Positions 39,720 through 45,509 of a stretch of DNA of 64,000 nt are shown piece after piece. The first letter of the stretch is position 1; each line of letters begins with the position of its first letter. The notes beneath the pieces are model-generated. The model did not search any database, was not told the DNA's origin, and saw nothing but the letters and a program-made list of their open reading frames with translations. The position numbers and the translations under genes are program-made. Origin of the DNA: a virus; IMG/VR virus record IMGVR_UViG_3300032562_000004, positions 124,001 through 188,000 of that record. One strand, written 5' to 3'.

Positions 39720-39894
39720 ACTGGTCCAGGCGCAGAGATTTGAACTCTGAAAGTTCGGGTAAAAGCCGAATATGATAGCCAGTTTCATCACACCTGGATT
39801 GTTTTTCTTGCTTGCGTAGAGCTTTATTGCTCTTGCGGTGCGAGCCCGCTTTCCGTTTATTTGCTAGTACAGCAAATATATTTCTTGCTTTCAT
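39694..39894 (-). CDS. Small basic protein whose 3' half overlaps tRNA-Lys
   Basis: 66 codons from a strong AAAGGAGAAGT site: MKARNIFAVLANKRKAGSHRK followed by SNKALRKQEKQSR. This N-terminal half is a recognisable small basic phage protein type. The reading frame then runs through the tRNA-Lys gene and stops at 39694, so the last 33 residues are encoded by tRNA sequence. Either the tRNA was inserted into the gene's 3' end or the overlap is tolerated. Confidence 0.55.
   Translation of the reverse strand: MKARNIFAVLANKRKAGSHRKSNKALRKQEKQSRCDETGYHIRLLPELSEFKSLRLDQFILKHINP
39722..39797 (-). tRNA. tRNA-Lys(TTT)
   Basis: CCAGGTG/CGCCTGG acceptor, anticodon arm TTCGG-CTTTTAC-CCGAA, T-loop TTCAAAT, encoded ACCA. 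It lies inside the small basic protein ORF. Confidence 0.87.
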
Positions 39895-39906
39895 TTTACT
39901 TCTCCT

Positions 39907-40326
39907 TTAAAAATCTGTTAGTGGAACTAGTTCCTCTAAATTTACAACATCGGTCCAATCTTCAATATGGCCCGAGTAGTAACCGTTGTGTTCGTTGCGT
40001 ACTTCAAAATCAATATATCCACGGTTAGTGCGAATAGTAAAGAAGCCATCTTCGACTACTTCTGCGTATTCGTCATCTGTCTCAACATTGACCCACTCTT
40101 TTTCTTCTACAGCAGTAACTAACGCACCACGTAGCAAATCAAAAGTGTTACCTTCTCCAATTACATCTCTACCTTGAAAGTGATTAATGTAAACAGTATT
40201 ACAACAATCGCCACATACATAAAATCCTAATACTTCTCCTTCGATGGTACGAAATGCAACTCTATCATGGTCTTCGTTTAGGAAAATACCATTAATGCGT
40301 TTTCCAACTAGCTTGTTTAAAACCAT
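39907..40326 (-). CDS. Hypothetical phage protein inside tRNA array
   Basis: 139 residues. It starts MVLNKLVGKRINGIFLNED, contains YVCGDCCNTVYINHFQG with a CGDCC cluster, and ends in a beta-rich acidic region (EDWTDVVNLEELVPL). It has an AAAAGGAG ribosome site. Small genes embedded in T4-like tRNA arrays are common. Function unknown. Confidence 0.62.
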   Translation of the reverse strand: MVLNKLVGKRINGIFLNEDHDRVAFRTIEGEVLGFYVCGDCCNTVYINHFQGRDVIGEGNTFDLLRGALVTAVEEKEWVNVETDDEYAEVVEDGFFTIRTNRGYIDFEVRNEHNGYYSGHIEDWTDVVNLEELVPLTDF

Positions 40327-40360
40327 GCCATTCTCCTTTTAAAATTTAAAACATATTAGG

Positions 40361-40436
40361 GGTGACCTGTGGAATTCGAATCCACCCTATCGGAATCACA
40401 ATCCGAGGTGCTAACCGCTAACACTAAGGCCACACC
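40361..40436 (-). tRNA. tRNA-His(GTG)
   Basis: Anticodon arm TCGGA-TTGTGAT-TCCGA, T-arm GTGGA-TTCGAAT-TCCAC. The acceptor pairs GGTG/CACC, then GCCT/AGGT with two unpaired bases between, so it is irregular. The 3' end reads CCT rather than CCA. It is flanked by the perfect inverted repeat ACATATTAGG/CCTAATATGT, which would extend the acceptor stem in the precursor. Confidence 0.75.
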
Positions 40437-40447
40437 TAATATGTCTA

Positions 40448-40523
40448 TGGTGCACCCTCTTGGTTACGCTCCAAGCCATCCAGCTCTTAGAGCTGGCGCT
40501 TCCACTAGGTTAGCTTAGGGTGC
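40448..40523 (-). tRNA. tRNA-like gene, anticodon TAA, class I shape
   Basis: GCACCCT/AGGGTGC acceptor, CCAGC-TCTAAGA-GCTGG anticodon arm, CTTGG-AGCGTAA-CCAAG T-arm, encoded ACCA. Anticodon UAA would read UUA (Leu), but the variable loop is only four bases whereas bacterial tRNA-Leu has a long arm, and a normal tRNA-Leu(TAA) exists at 42428. It has C33 instead of U33 and the A54/U58 T-loop. The amino acid identity is uncertain. Confidence 0.65.
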
Positions 40524-40733
40524 TCTACCTCTTGATATCCAACCATCATAGTTGTCGACATCTTTTACTTCGTCTACTCCTAGTTTACTCGTGCAGTTAG
40601 GATTTTCACTACACATCGTAACAAAGGTATGTCCAAGGCTACGATGGAATTGAGACGCAGATAATGCCATACTTAAATCATCAAACACTTCTGCGTGTGG
40701 TTTATTATCCACAGTATAATAAACTTTAAACAT
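40515..40733 (-). CDS. Small hypothetical protein overlapping a tRNA
   Basis: Starting at MFKVYYTVDNKPHAEVFDDL (two codons after a first ATG) gives 72 residues. It has a beta-alpha pattern with LSMALSASQFHRSLGHTFVT and the ending DVDNYDGWISRGRAP. Similar short proteins occur in T4-like genomes. Its stop lies nine bases inside the following tRNA gene. Function unknown. Confidence 0.6.
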   Translation of the reverse strand: MFKVYYTVDNKPHAEVFDDLSMALSASQFHRSLGHTFVTMCSENPNCTSKLGVDEVKDVDNYDGWISRGRAP

Positions 40734-40749
40734 ATTCACTTTCTAAAAT

Positions 40750-40823
40750 TGGTACCTCGTGATGGTGTCGAACCACCGAGACCCACTTGTAAGGAGGGCA
40801 GTATACCGTTTACTTAACGAGGC
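40750..40823 (-). tRNA. tRNA-Val(TAC)
   Basis: GCCTCGT/ACGAGGT acceptor, anticodon loop CTTACAA with one T-T mismatch in its stem, T-loop TTCGACA, encoded ACCA. Confidence 0.82.
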
Positions 40824-40826
40824 ATT

Positions 40827-40900
40827 TGGTAGAGGTACTAAGATTTGAACTTAGACTAATGCCTTCAAAGGGCACGGTGCTGCCGTTACACTATACCTCA
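40827..40900 (-). tRNA. tRNA-Gln(TTG)
   Basis: TGAGGTA acceptor with an unpaired 1-72 position (common in tRNA-Gln), anticodon loop CTTTGAA, T-loop TTCAAAT, encoded ACCA. Confidence 0.87.
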
Positions 40901-40906
40901 ACAGTT

Positions 40907-40980
40907 TGGTTGCGGGTTCTGGAATCGCACCAGAGACTAGGGCTTATGAGACCCTCGAGATACTCCTTCTCCAACCCGCG
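40907..40980 (-). tRNA. Initiator tRNA-fMet(CAT)
   Basis: It starts CGCGGGT and ends ACCCGCA-ACCA, so position 1-72 is a C-A mismatch, the hallmark of bacterial initiator tRNA. It also has TGGAG after the acceptor and CTCATAA in the anticodon loop. T-loop TGCGATT has G at 55. A phage-encoded initiator is unusual. Confidence 0.85.
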
Positions 40981-40986
40981 ATAGAT

Positions 40987-41061
40987 TGGTGGACCGTGGG
41001 AGAGTCGAACTCCCTACTCCTGCGTGCAAGGCAGGTGTGTTCCCAATTATACCAACAGCCC
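40987..41061 (-). tRNA. tRNA-Ala(TGC)
   Basis: GGGCTGT/ACGGTCC acceptor with the G3-U70 alanine identity pair, anticodon arm CCTGC-CTTGCAC-GCAGG, T-loop TTCGACT, encoded ACCA. The HNH gene's stop overlaps its first 15 bases. Confidence 0.9.
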
Positions 41062-41493
41062 TAAATTCTTTTGCCATTCATTAATAAATGGCAATACTTC
41101 GTGTTTCCATTTGCTATGAACCATCTCGTGATGATTTGGGCATAGCGGTATTAAATTACTGGGCTTGTTATTTTTTCTATTCTCATCAATATGATGGATA
41201 GCAACAATCTTGTCAAACCCGCAAATAATACACTTGTGTTCGTGATGCTGTTTTGCTATAGTCGCATAATGTGTGGCATTGTCTTTCCACCAAGAGCTTC
41301 TGTTATTAGCACAACTTCTACTACAAAATCTAGCTGTTTCAAATTGTTTGGTATTTTGTCTACCAGTCCAAACAAATTCTTTATTACAGCATCCGCAAAT
41401 TTTAGTATGATCTTTTACTGGACCATACTTTCTATTTACTTTTGCTATTTGACCAGCTTTATAAGATTCTGTATAATATTTTCCGTTATTCAT
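41047..41493 (-). CDS. HNH endonuclease in tRNA array (1)
   Basis: 148 residues. Zinc-type N-terminal ICGCCNKEFVWTG and FCSRSCANNR, then an HNH core KCIICGFDKIVAIHHIDENR followed by NLIPLCPNHHEMVHSK. A free-standing homing-type nuclease. It ends inside tRNA-Ala, consistent with insertion at or targeting of tRNA genes. Confidence 0.85.
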   Translation of the reverse strand: MNNGKYYTESYKAGQIAKVNRKYGPVKDHTKICGCCNKEFVWTGRQNTKQFETARFCSRSCANNRSSWWKDNATHYATIAKQHHEHKCIICGFDKIVAIHHIDENRKNNKPSNLIPLCPNHHEMVHSKWKHEVLPFINEWQKNLGLLV

Positions 41494-41508
41494 AATTTTT
41501 AATTACTT

Positions 41509-41582
41509 TGGAGCGGGTAGAGAGAATCGAACTCTCAACTAAACCTTGGCAAGGTCTCGGGTTACCATTACACCATACCCGC
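41509..41582 (-). tRNA. tRNA-Gly(GCC)
   Basis: GCGGGTA/TACCCGC acceptor, anticodon loop TTGCCAA, T-loop TTCGATT, discriminator T and encoded CCA. Confidence 0.9.
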
Positions 41583-41586
41583 AAAT

Positions 41587-42102
41587 TTATAAAATACTTT
41601 CTAATAACTTCCTAACATCTAATGTAATAGGTTGTAAGTTATTTACTACTGTAGAATCTTTACATATCCAATTAGCAACAGGCAGTCCTGGTTTTAAATT
41701 AAACTGCCCGCTTTTTGTTTCAAGATTCCTATTACATTCGTCCCACGATAATTGCGATATAGCAAACTTATGCGGGGCTGACTGAATACATAACAAATAA
41801 TCAAATGATTGATTAAATTTAGACTTATTAGTATTTTGAAGTGAAACTCGTCCTGTAATTGTATTCTTCGGTGAAAACATATCAGCTACTGATTTAAATT
41901 CATATTTTGTATTAGTTTCTAAATCAATGCTATCATATCCTTCCTGGTCAACATACTTTAATCTTCCGTCTGTTGCTTTCTCTAATGCTAATGCTAGAAC
42001 TTCGCCTTTGAGAAATCTATAAGATGGCTTATTAAGTTGCTTGCCAAGTTTAACTAAACAATCAACTACGGGTTGATAATCTACATCCTTCAAAAAACTC
42101 AT
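41587..42102 (-). CDS. Restriction-endonuclease-like protein in tRNA array
   Basis: 171 residues from an AAAGGAAC site. The segment YDSIDLETNTKYEFKSVADM gives a D...ExK core typical of PD-(D/E)XK nucleases, and SFDYLLCIQSAPHKFAISQL fits the fold. Located between two tRNA-Gly genes, it may be a homing-type or anti-host nuclease. No specific family recognised. Confidence 0.6.
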   Translation of the reverse strand: MSFLKDVDYQPVVDCLVKLGKQLNKPSYRFLKGEVLALALEKATDGRLKYVDQEGYDSIDLETNTKYEFKSVADMFSPKNTITGRVSLQNTNKSKFNQSFDYLLCIQSAPHKFAISQLSWDECNRNLETKSGQFNLKPGLPVANWICKDSTVVNNLQPITLDVRKLLESIL

Positions 42103-42116
42103 AAGTTCCTTTAATT

Positions 42117-42190
42117 TGGAGCGGGATAAGAGAATCGAACTCTTGACCGAAGATTGGAAATCTGCTGTTTTACCATTAAACTAATCCCGC
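42117..42190 (-). tRNA. tRNA-Gly(TCC)
   Basis: GCGGGAT/ATCCCGC acceptor, anticodon loop TTTCCAA, T-loop TTCGATT, discriminator T and encoded CCA. One mismatch in the anticodon stem. Confidence 0.88.
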
Positions 42191-42402
42191 ATTGGTGTCG
42201 TAACGGCAGGGCCCTTCAGGATGAGTTACGACGTTACTACATTGAGGCATTGCACCGTAGCTTACGCTACCCCCATCAACTGCCTCAAATTTTGTGTAGG
42301 GCTTCCACCTACTCCCACCTCGCTTTAAAGTCTGCGTGTCCAAGACTTAGTTCTATTGCTAGAACTGAAAATGTTACTTTCTAATACTTTGGTACCTCGG
42401 GC
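42191..42402 (-). ncRNA. Hairpin-rich noncoding stretch
   Basis: No credible gene. Four strong stems are visible: GTCGTAAC/GTTACGAC, whose 3' side is followed by ACCA; TTGAGGCA/TGCCTCAA enclosing GTAGC/GCTAC; GTAGG/CCTAC; and AGTTCTA/TAGAACT. It may be a small stable RNA, decayed tRNAs, or both. Confidence 0.45.
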
Positions 42403-42427
42403 CGGAATCGAACCGTTCGCGTTATAT
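42403..42427 (-). pseudogene. tRNA 3'-half remnant
   Basis: A T-loop (GGTTCGATTCC) followed by CCCGAGGTACCA resembles the 3' end of the tRNA-Val of this array. The 5' half is missing because another tRNA begins at once. Confidence 0.5.
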
Positions 42428-42513
42428 TGGTGCCCGGAGCCGGACTCGAACCGGCATGCCTTTTAAAGCGGAAGATTTTAAGTCTTCTATGTATACCATT
42501 TCATCACCCGGGC
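42428..42513 (-). tRNA. tRNA-Leu(TAA)
   Basis: Class II, 86 bases: GCCCGGG/TCCGGGC acceptor, anticodon arm GAAGA-CTTAAAA-TCTTC, long variable arm, T-loop TTCGAGT, encoded ACCA. The adjacent HNH gene stops within its first ten bases. Confidence 0.9.
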
Positions 42514-42968
42514 GTTTGATCTATCTTGCGCCAACCTTTAGGTTTACCACCTTTTCTGTTAGCGGCAATTTTTGCCTTATGTTCTTCCGACTTTGGTTTT
42601 CCTTTATTTCCAGATCCATTAGTATTACCTAACATTACTTTGCTATTCATAGCAGATGCTTTTTCTAAACCATATTTTTCAACACGGCGTTCAAAAGGAT
42701 TTTTATGTGTCCCAAACTCTTTACCATCAATGATGATATTATCGTAATCAGTGCCCCAATACAAATGTTTTGGATTACTACATTTACTATTATTACAAGC
42801 ATGACACAACAGTATGCGCCCGCTTGGAATAGTTGTATCTAAATATTGTGCTAATACACCTTTATGATTAGTAGAGTTACCGCCGCGTTCACAACAAGGC
42901 TCGGATAAGTCTAAGTGAGCCCTGCGTTCTTCGCGAGATTTTTTAATAAATTCTTCTACTATAATCAT
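42504..42968 (-). CDS. HNH endonuclease with NUMOD3 in tRNA array (2)
   Basis: Starting at MIIVEEFIKKSREERRAHLD, six bases after a TATAAT box, gives 154 residues. HNH core CCERGGNSTNHKG, ILLCHACNNSKCSNPKHLYW; a C-terminal NUMOD3-like GNKGKPKSEEHKAKIAANRK. The start implies a leaderless mRNA; a longer frame upstream crosses the promoter and a tRNA. Confidence 0.83.
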   Translation of the reverse strand: MIIVEEFIKKSREERRAHLDLSEPCCERGGNSTNHKGVLAQYLDTTIPSGRILLCHACNNSKCSNPKHLYWGTDYDNIIIDGKEFGTHKNPFERRVEKYGLEKASAMNSKVMLGNTNGSGNKGKPKSEEHKAKIAANRKGGKPKGWRKIDQTPG

Positions 42969-42974
42969 AACAGT

Positions 42975-43003
42975 ATTATATAGTAATAATTTATTACTGT
43001 CAA
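42975..43003 (-). promoter_or_regulatory. Sigma70-type promoter giving a leaderless mRNA
   Basis: TTGACA, 17 bases, TATAAT, six bases, ATG of the HNH gene. It lies between that gene and tRNA-Leu(TAG). Confidence 0.78.
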
Positions 43004-43009
43004 ATATTT

Positions 43010-43094
43010 TGGTGGGCAAGGAGAGACTCGAACTCTCACGCCTTGCGGCACTGGCTTCTAAGACCAGCATGGCTACCAATTACATCACTCACCC
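43010..43094 (-). tRNA. tRNA-Leu(TAG)
   Basis: Class II: GGGTGAG/CTTGCCC acceptor, anticodon loop CTTAGAA, variable arm TGCCGCAAGGCG, T-loop TTCGAGT, encoded ACCA. Confidence 0.9.
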
Positions 43095-43559
43095 ATTTAC
43101 TACTTTTAAACCTTTTAATCTATCTGCGGCATAACTAGCCGCAAACGCTTGTGGCTTAACTAGTGGCTCTACATTACATACGCCACGGATATAACCAATA
43201 GCTTGACTTACAACATTAGAACTAGCATGAATTTCGTTAGGATTAATATCTAAATGTACTTCTACAGCACGACCTTCTAATACTTCTGCTAATTTTAAAT
43301 ACAATTCACTAACCTTAAACACTTCAGTCATTAATCTAGTATTAGGTTTATCACAACGGTCATAATCTCGTTCTCTAGTCACTTCACCAAATAACTTACA
43401 ACCGTGATTACCGTCAATATGTACAACAATAGCGGCTGTATAGTCAGCATACCATTCTTTGCCACGCTTAATTCGTTCAGAGTCCACACCAATATAAATC
43501 TTAGTGTCTGGACCTTGAGCATCTATAAACTTTTTGATTTGTGGTATGTTAAACTTCAT
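43089..43559 (-). CDS. RNase H-like nuclease, YkuK/DUF458 type
   Basis: The start at MKFNIPQIKKFIDAQG is chosen because upstream codons run into tRNA-Trp. 156 residues. The pattern TKIYIGVDSERIKRGKEWYA, YTAAIVVHIDG and VHLDINPNEIHASSNVVSQA is that of the YkuK (DUF458) family, with an RNase H-like fold and Asp in GVDS as a likely metal ligand. Function in bacteria and phage is unproven. Confidence 0.8.
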   Translation of the reverse strand: MKFNIPQIKKFIDAQGPDTKIYIGVDSERIKRGKEWYADYTAAIVVHIDGNHGCKLFGEVTRERDYDRCDKPNTRLMTEVFKVSELYLKLAEVLEGRAVEVHLDINPNEIHASSNVVSQAIGYIRGVCNVEPLVKPQAFAASYAADRLKGLKVVNG

Positions 43560-43580
43560 TATTCTCTTTCTTAAGTTATT

Positions 43581-43654
43581 TGGCGTCCCGGCAGGGATTC
43601 GAACCCCGACCAACAGTTTTGGAGACTGCGATGCTACCGTTACACTACCAAGAC
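43581..43654 (-). tRNA. tRNA-Trp(CCA)
   Basis: GTCTTGG/CCGGGAC acceptor with G73, anticodon loop CTCCAAA, T-loop TTCGAAT, encoded CCA. Confidence 0.88.
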
Positions 43655-43674
43655 GTTGTACTACTATTTAATGT

Positions 43675-43751
43675 TGGTGCCTCAACCTAGACTCGAACTA
43701 GGGACCCTTGCGTTATCAACACAATGCTCTAACCAACTGAGCTATTGAGGC
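43675..43751 (-). tRNA. tRNA-Ile(GAT)
   Basis: GCCTCAA/TTGAGGC acceptor, anticodon arm TTGTG-TTGATAA-CGCAA, T-loop TTCGAGT, encoded ACCA. Confidence 0.92.
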
Positions 43752-43752
43752 A

Positions 43753-43829
43753 TGGTGGGTCTTGAGAGACTCGAACTCCCAACCGCTAGTTTCGAAGACT
43801 AGAACTCTAATCCATTGAGCTAAAGACCC
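43753..43829 (-). tRNA. tRNA-Arg(TCG)
   Basis: GGGTCTT/AAGACCC acceptor, anticodon arm CTAGT-CTTCGAA-ACTAG, T-loop TTCGAGT, encoded ACCA. Confidence 0.92.
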
Positions 43830-43834
43830 ATGTT

Positions 43835-43929
43835 TGGTAGTAGATATAGGTTATGATCCTATCCGTTGCAGCCCATCTGACCACTCTCCCAGGTTTATAA
43901 AACCCGGCCGCACACCAGTGCTATCTACC
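43835..43929 (-). tRNA. Irregular tRNA-like gene, anticodon TAT (Ile AUA?)
   Basis: 95 bases. GGTAGAT/ATCTACT acceptor (G-U at 1-72), anticodon arm CGGGT-TTTATAA-ACCTG, a long 27-base variable region, T-arm ATAGG-ATCATAA-CCTAT, encoded ACCA. UAU would read AUA directly, but a class II shape and the four-base D-loop are atypical for Ile. The T-loop is of the A54/U58 type. Confidence 0.65.
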
Positions 43930-43939
43930 ATATTGTTAT

Positions 43940-44026
43940 TGGCGGAAAGTATTGGAGTCGAACCAATCCACCCATTGCTGAATGACAGATTAGCAATCTG
44001 TTGCCTTGCCGCTCGGCCAACTTTCC
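43940..44026 (-). tRNA. tRNA-Ser(GCT)
   Basis: Class II: GGAAAGT/ACTTTCC acceptor, G73, anticodon arm ACAGA-TTGCTAA-TCTGT, T-loop TTCGACT, encoded CCA. Confidence 0.92.
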
Positions 44027-44035
44027 TTAATTGTT

Positions 44036-44130
44036 TGGCGGAAGACAGAGGAGTCGAACCCCACCCGGCTCTTCACCAGGACCTGGTTTTCAAGGCCAGT
44101 CGCAGGACCATCCCCGCTGCATTATCTTCC
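44036..44130 (-). tRNA. tRNA-Ser(TGA)
   Basis: Class II, 95 bases: acceptor GGAAGAT with TCTTCC, G73, anticodon loop CTTGAAA, long variable arm, T-loop TTCGACT, encoded CCA. Confidence 0.88.
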
Positions 44131-44136
44131 ATATTG

Positions 44137-44212
44137 TGGCTCCCCGAGCTGGGCTCGAACCAGCGACACCGTGATTAACAGTCACGTACTCTACCAACTG
44201 AGCTATCAGGGA
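44137..44212 (-). tRNA. tRNA-Asn(GTT)
   Basis: TCCCTGA/TCGGGGA acceptor, anticodon arm CGTGA-CTGTTAA-TCACG, T-loop TTCGAGC, G73, encoded CCA. Confidence 0.92.
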
Positions 44213-44220
44213 ATTGTTTT

Positions 44221-44298
44221 TGGTCTGTGAGGTAGGATTCGAACCTACAGCCTCCTGACTCCAGATCAGGCCGTCTACCAGATTGACATTACACACAG
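44221..44298 (-). tRNA. tRNA-Pro(TGG)
   Basis: CTGTGTG/CTCACAG acceptor with one mismatch, anticodon arm CCTGA-TCTGGAG-TCAGG, T-loop TTCGAAT, encoded ACCA. Position 33 is C instead of U, as also in the odd TAA tRNA at 40448. Confidence 0.82.
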
Positions 44299-44306
44299 AT
44301 TGTTAC

Positions 44307-44381
44307 TGGTGCCCCAGAATGGAATCGAACCACCGAACCCGGCTTACAAGACCGGACCTTTACCACTAAGGATACAAGGGC
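44307..44381 (-). tRNA. tRNA-Thr(TGT)
   Basis: GCCCTTG/CTGGGGC acceptor, anticodon arm CCGGT-CTTGTAA-GCCGG, T-loop TTCGATT, encoded ACCA. The next HNH gene ends on its first base. Confidence 0.9.
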
Positions 44382-44764
44382 TATTTTCTGTCTCTACCAT
44401 TTCCTTTATTTTTAGCCTTATATGTAGGCGTCTGACTATGGCAGTTTGGGCATATTGCCCTTAAATTTTCTTCTTTGTTATTTTTATAATTCCCGTCGAT
44501 ATGATCTAATTCTAGATATAGCGGAAGACCATTATGTTCTTCGATACCACAAATAAGACATTTATTATTTTGTTTTGCCCTTATATAACGATGTATATAC
44601 ATACTAGTTTGATGTTTGCCTCGAAGGCCATCTTCTAAACCAGACTTCCACCGTTCTATGTAACTTTGATGCATTCCTTCTAAGTAATGCTTGCCACAAT
44701 AGATTCTTTTTTCTTTATGTGTAAATACCGTAGAACATATTTTACAGCTATATTTTTGTAACAT
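44381..44764 (-). CDS. HNH endonuclease in tRNA array (3)
   Basis: 127 residues. An N-terminal zinc-finger-like CKICSTVFTHKEKRIYCGKH, then NNKCLICGIEE, LYLELDHIDGN and NLRAICPNCHSQTPTY, the D-H...N...H core of HNH nucleases. It lies between tRNA-Thr and tRNA-Glu with touching ends, like the other HNH genes here. Confidence 0.87.
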   Translation of the reverse strand: MLQKYSCKICSTVFTHKEKRIYCGKHYLEGMHQSYIERWKSGLEDGLRGKHQTSMYIHRYIRAKQNNKCLICGIEEHNGLPLYLELDHIDGNYKNNKEENLRAICPNCHSQTPTYKAKNKGNGRDRK

Positions 44765-44780
44765 ATAATCTTTCTTTAAC

Positions 44781-44857
44781 TGGCACTCTGTAGGGGTGAC
44801 GATCCCCTCTTACCAACGTGAAAGGCTGGGGTCCTAACCAACATAGACGAACAGAGT
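44781..44857 (-). tRNA. tRNA-Glu(TTC), copy 1
   Basis: ACTCTGT/ACAGAGT acceptor, G73, anticodon arm CCAGC-CTTTCAC-GTTGG, T-arm AGGGG-ATCGTCA-CCCCT, encoded CCA. The T-loop has A54 and U58. Confidence 0.87.
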
Positions 44858-44863
44858 ATAACT

Positions 44864-44941
44864 TGGCGTCCTCACCGGGTGTCGATCCCGGTCCTACACC
44901 TTGAAAGGGTGTTGATCTAGCCAATCGTAATCTATGAGGAC
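44864..44941 (-). tRNA. tRNA-Glu(TTC), copy 2
   Basis: GTCCTCA/TGAGGAC acceptor, G73, anticodon arm ACACC-CTTTCAA-GGTGT, T-arm CCGGG-ATCGACA-CCCGG, encoded CCA. The T-loop has A54 but keeps A58. Differs widely from copy 1, so not a recent duplicate. Confidence 0.87.
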
Positions 44942-44947
44942 ATAACT

Positions 44948-45022
44948 TGGCGACTCCAGGGAGTAACGATCTCCCTCTTCCTCTTAGACAGAGAGGTGTG
45001 CGTCCATGAACACTTTGGAGCC
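44948..45022 (-). tRNA. tRNA-Asp(GTC)
   Basis: GGCTCCA/TGGAGTC acceptor, G73, anticodon arm CCTCT-CTGTCTA-AGAGG, T-arm GGGAG-ATCGTTA-CTCCC (A54/U58), encoded CCA. Confidence 0.87.
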
Positions 45023-45027
45023 TTTGT

Positions 45028-45101
45028 TGGTTGCGGGCTAGGGTAACGCTCCCTATTCCATCCTGGCTTATGAGACCGGAGTGTGGCTATCACAACCCGC
45101 A
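45028..45101 (-). tRNA. tRNA-Met or tRNA-Ile2 (CAT)
   Basis: TGCGGGT/GCCCGCA acceptor, anticodon loop CTCATAA, T-arm TAGGG-AGCGTTA-CCCTA (A54/U58), encoded ACCA. The anticodon stem has one mismatch. Could be elongator Met or lysidine-modified Ile. Confidence 0.8.
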
Positions 45102-45109
45102 ATAGTTGT

Positions 45110-45187
45110 TGGAGGAACGGGTCGGATTCGAACCGACGACTTTACAGTTTTGCAGACTGTTGCTTTGGGCCACTCAGCCACCGTTCC
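45110..45187 (-). tRNA. tRNA-Cys(GCA)
   Basis: GGAACGG/CCGTTCC acceptor, anticodon loop CTGCAAA, T-loop TTCGAAT, discriminator T, encoded CCA. Confidence 0.9.
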
Positions 45188-45196
45188 GTTATTGTT

Positions 45197-45281
45197 TGGT
45201 GGGTGGTCATGGAGTCGAACCAAGTATGCCAGAGGCGTCTGATTTACAGTCAGGTGCGGTCGCCAGTGCCGCTCACCACCC
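45197..45281 (-). tRNA. tRNA-Tyr(GTA)
   Basis: Class II: GGGTGGT/ACCACCC acceptor, anticodon arm CTGA-CTGTAAA-TCAG, long variable arm, T-loop TTCGACT, encoded ACCA. First tRNA of the array in transcription order. Confidence 0.9.
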
Positions 45282-45306
45282 ATATAACGCTCTCTTTAGA
45301 AAGCGT

Positions 45307-45410
45307 GTAATAAAGCATACTAAGGCAATCATTTTTGCGCTGTGGAAAAGCGCCATGTCTTCGATCCGCGATGCCATTGACGGACCAGGTCTTTTAGTAT
45401 GCTTTATTAC
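45307..45410 (-). ncRNA. Structured element at head of tRNA array
   Basis: 45307-45323 and 45394-45410 form a perfect 17-bp stem around 70 bases that include a GCGCT/AGCGC hairpin. It lies between the array promoter (45510) and tRNA-Tyr, and holds no ORF. Its core AAAGCATACTAA/TTAGTATGCTTT resembles the stems in the tmRNA intervening segments. 45411-45509 shows no gene, only a CTCC/GGAG hairpin. Confidence 0.5.
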
Positions 45411-45509
45411 GCTGTAGTTTTTTGCTCCACAAAAGGAGTTTCATCGTACAGGCCGCCCGTTTACTAGATGTTTTAAGTGCCTAGCGTGGACCTCGTTCCC
45501 ACATAACAC

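Noticed and set aside
41587-42102. Type II restriction enzyme
   Set aside because: A D...ExK core is visible, but no methyltransferase partner or known family match is apparent, so it is described only as nuclease-like.
43834-44296. Long plus-strand and minus-strand frames over Ile/Arg/Ser/Asn tRNAs
   Set aside because: These arise from tRNA repeats; all bases are accounted for by tRNA structures.
45083-45417. Plus-strand frames over the tRNA array end
   Set aside because: They are translations of the reverse strand of tRNA genes, without start signals.
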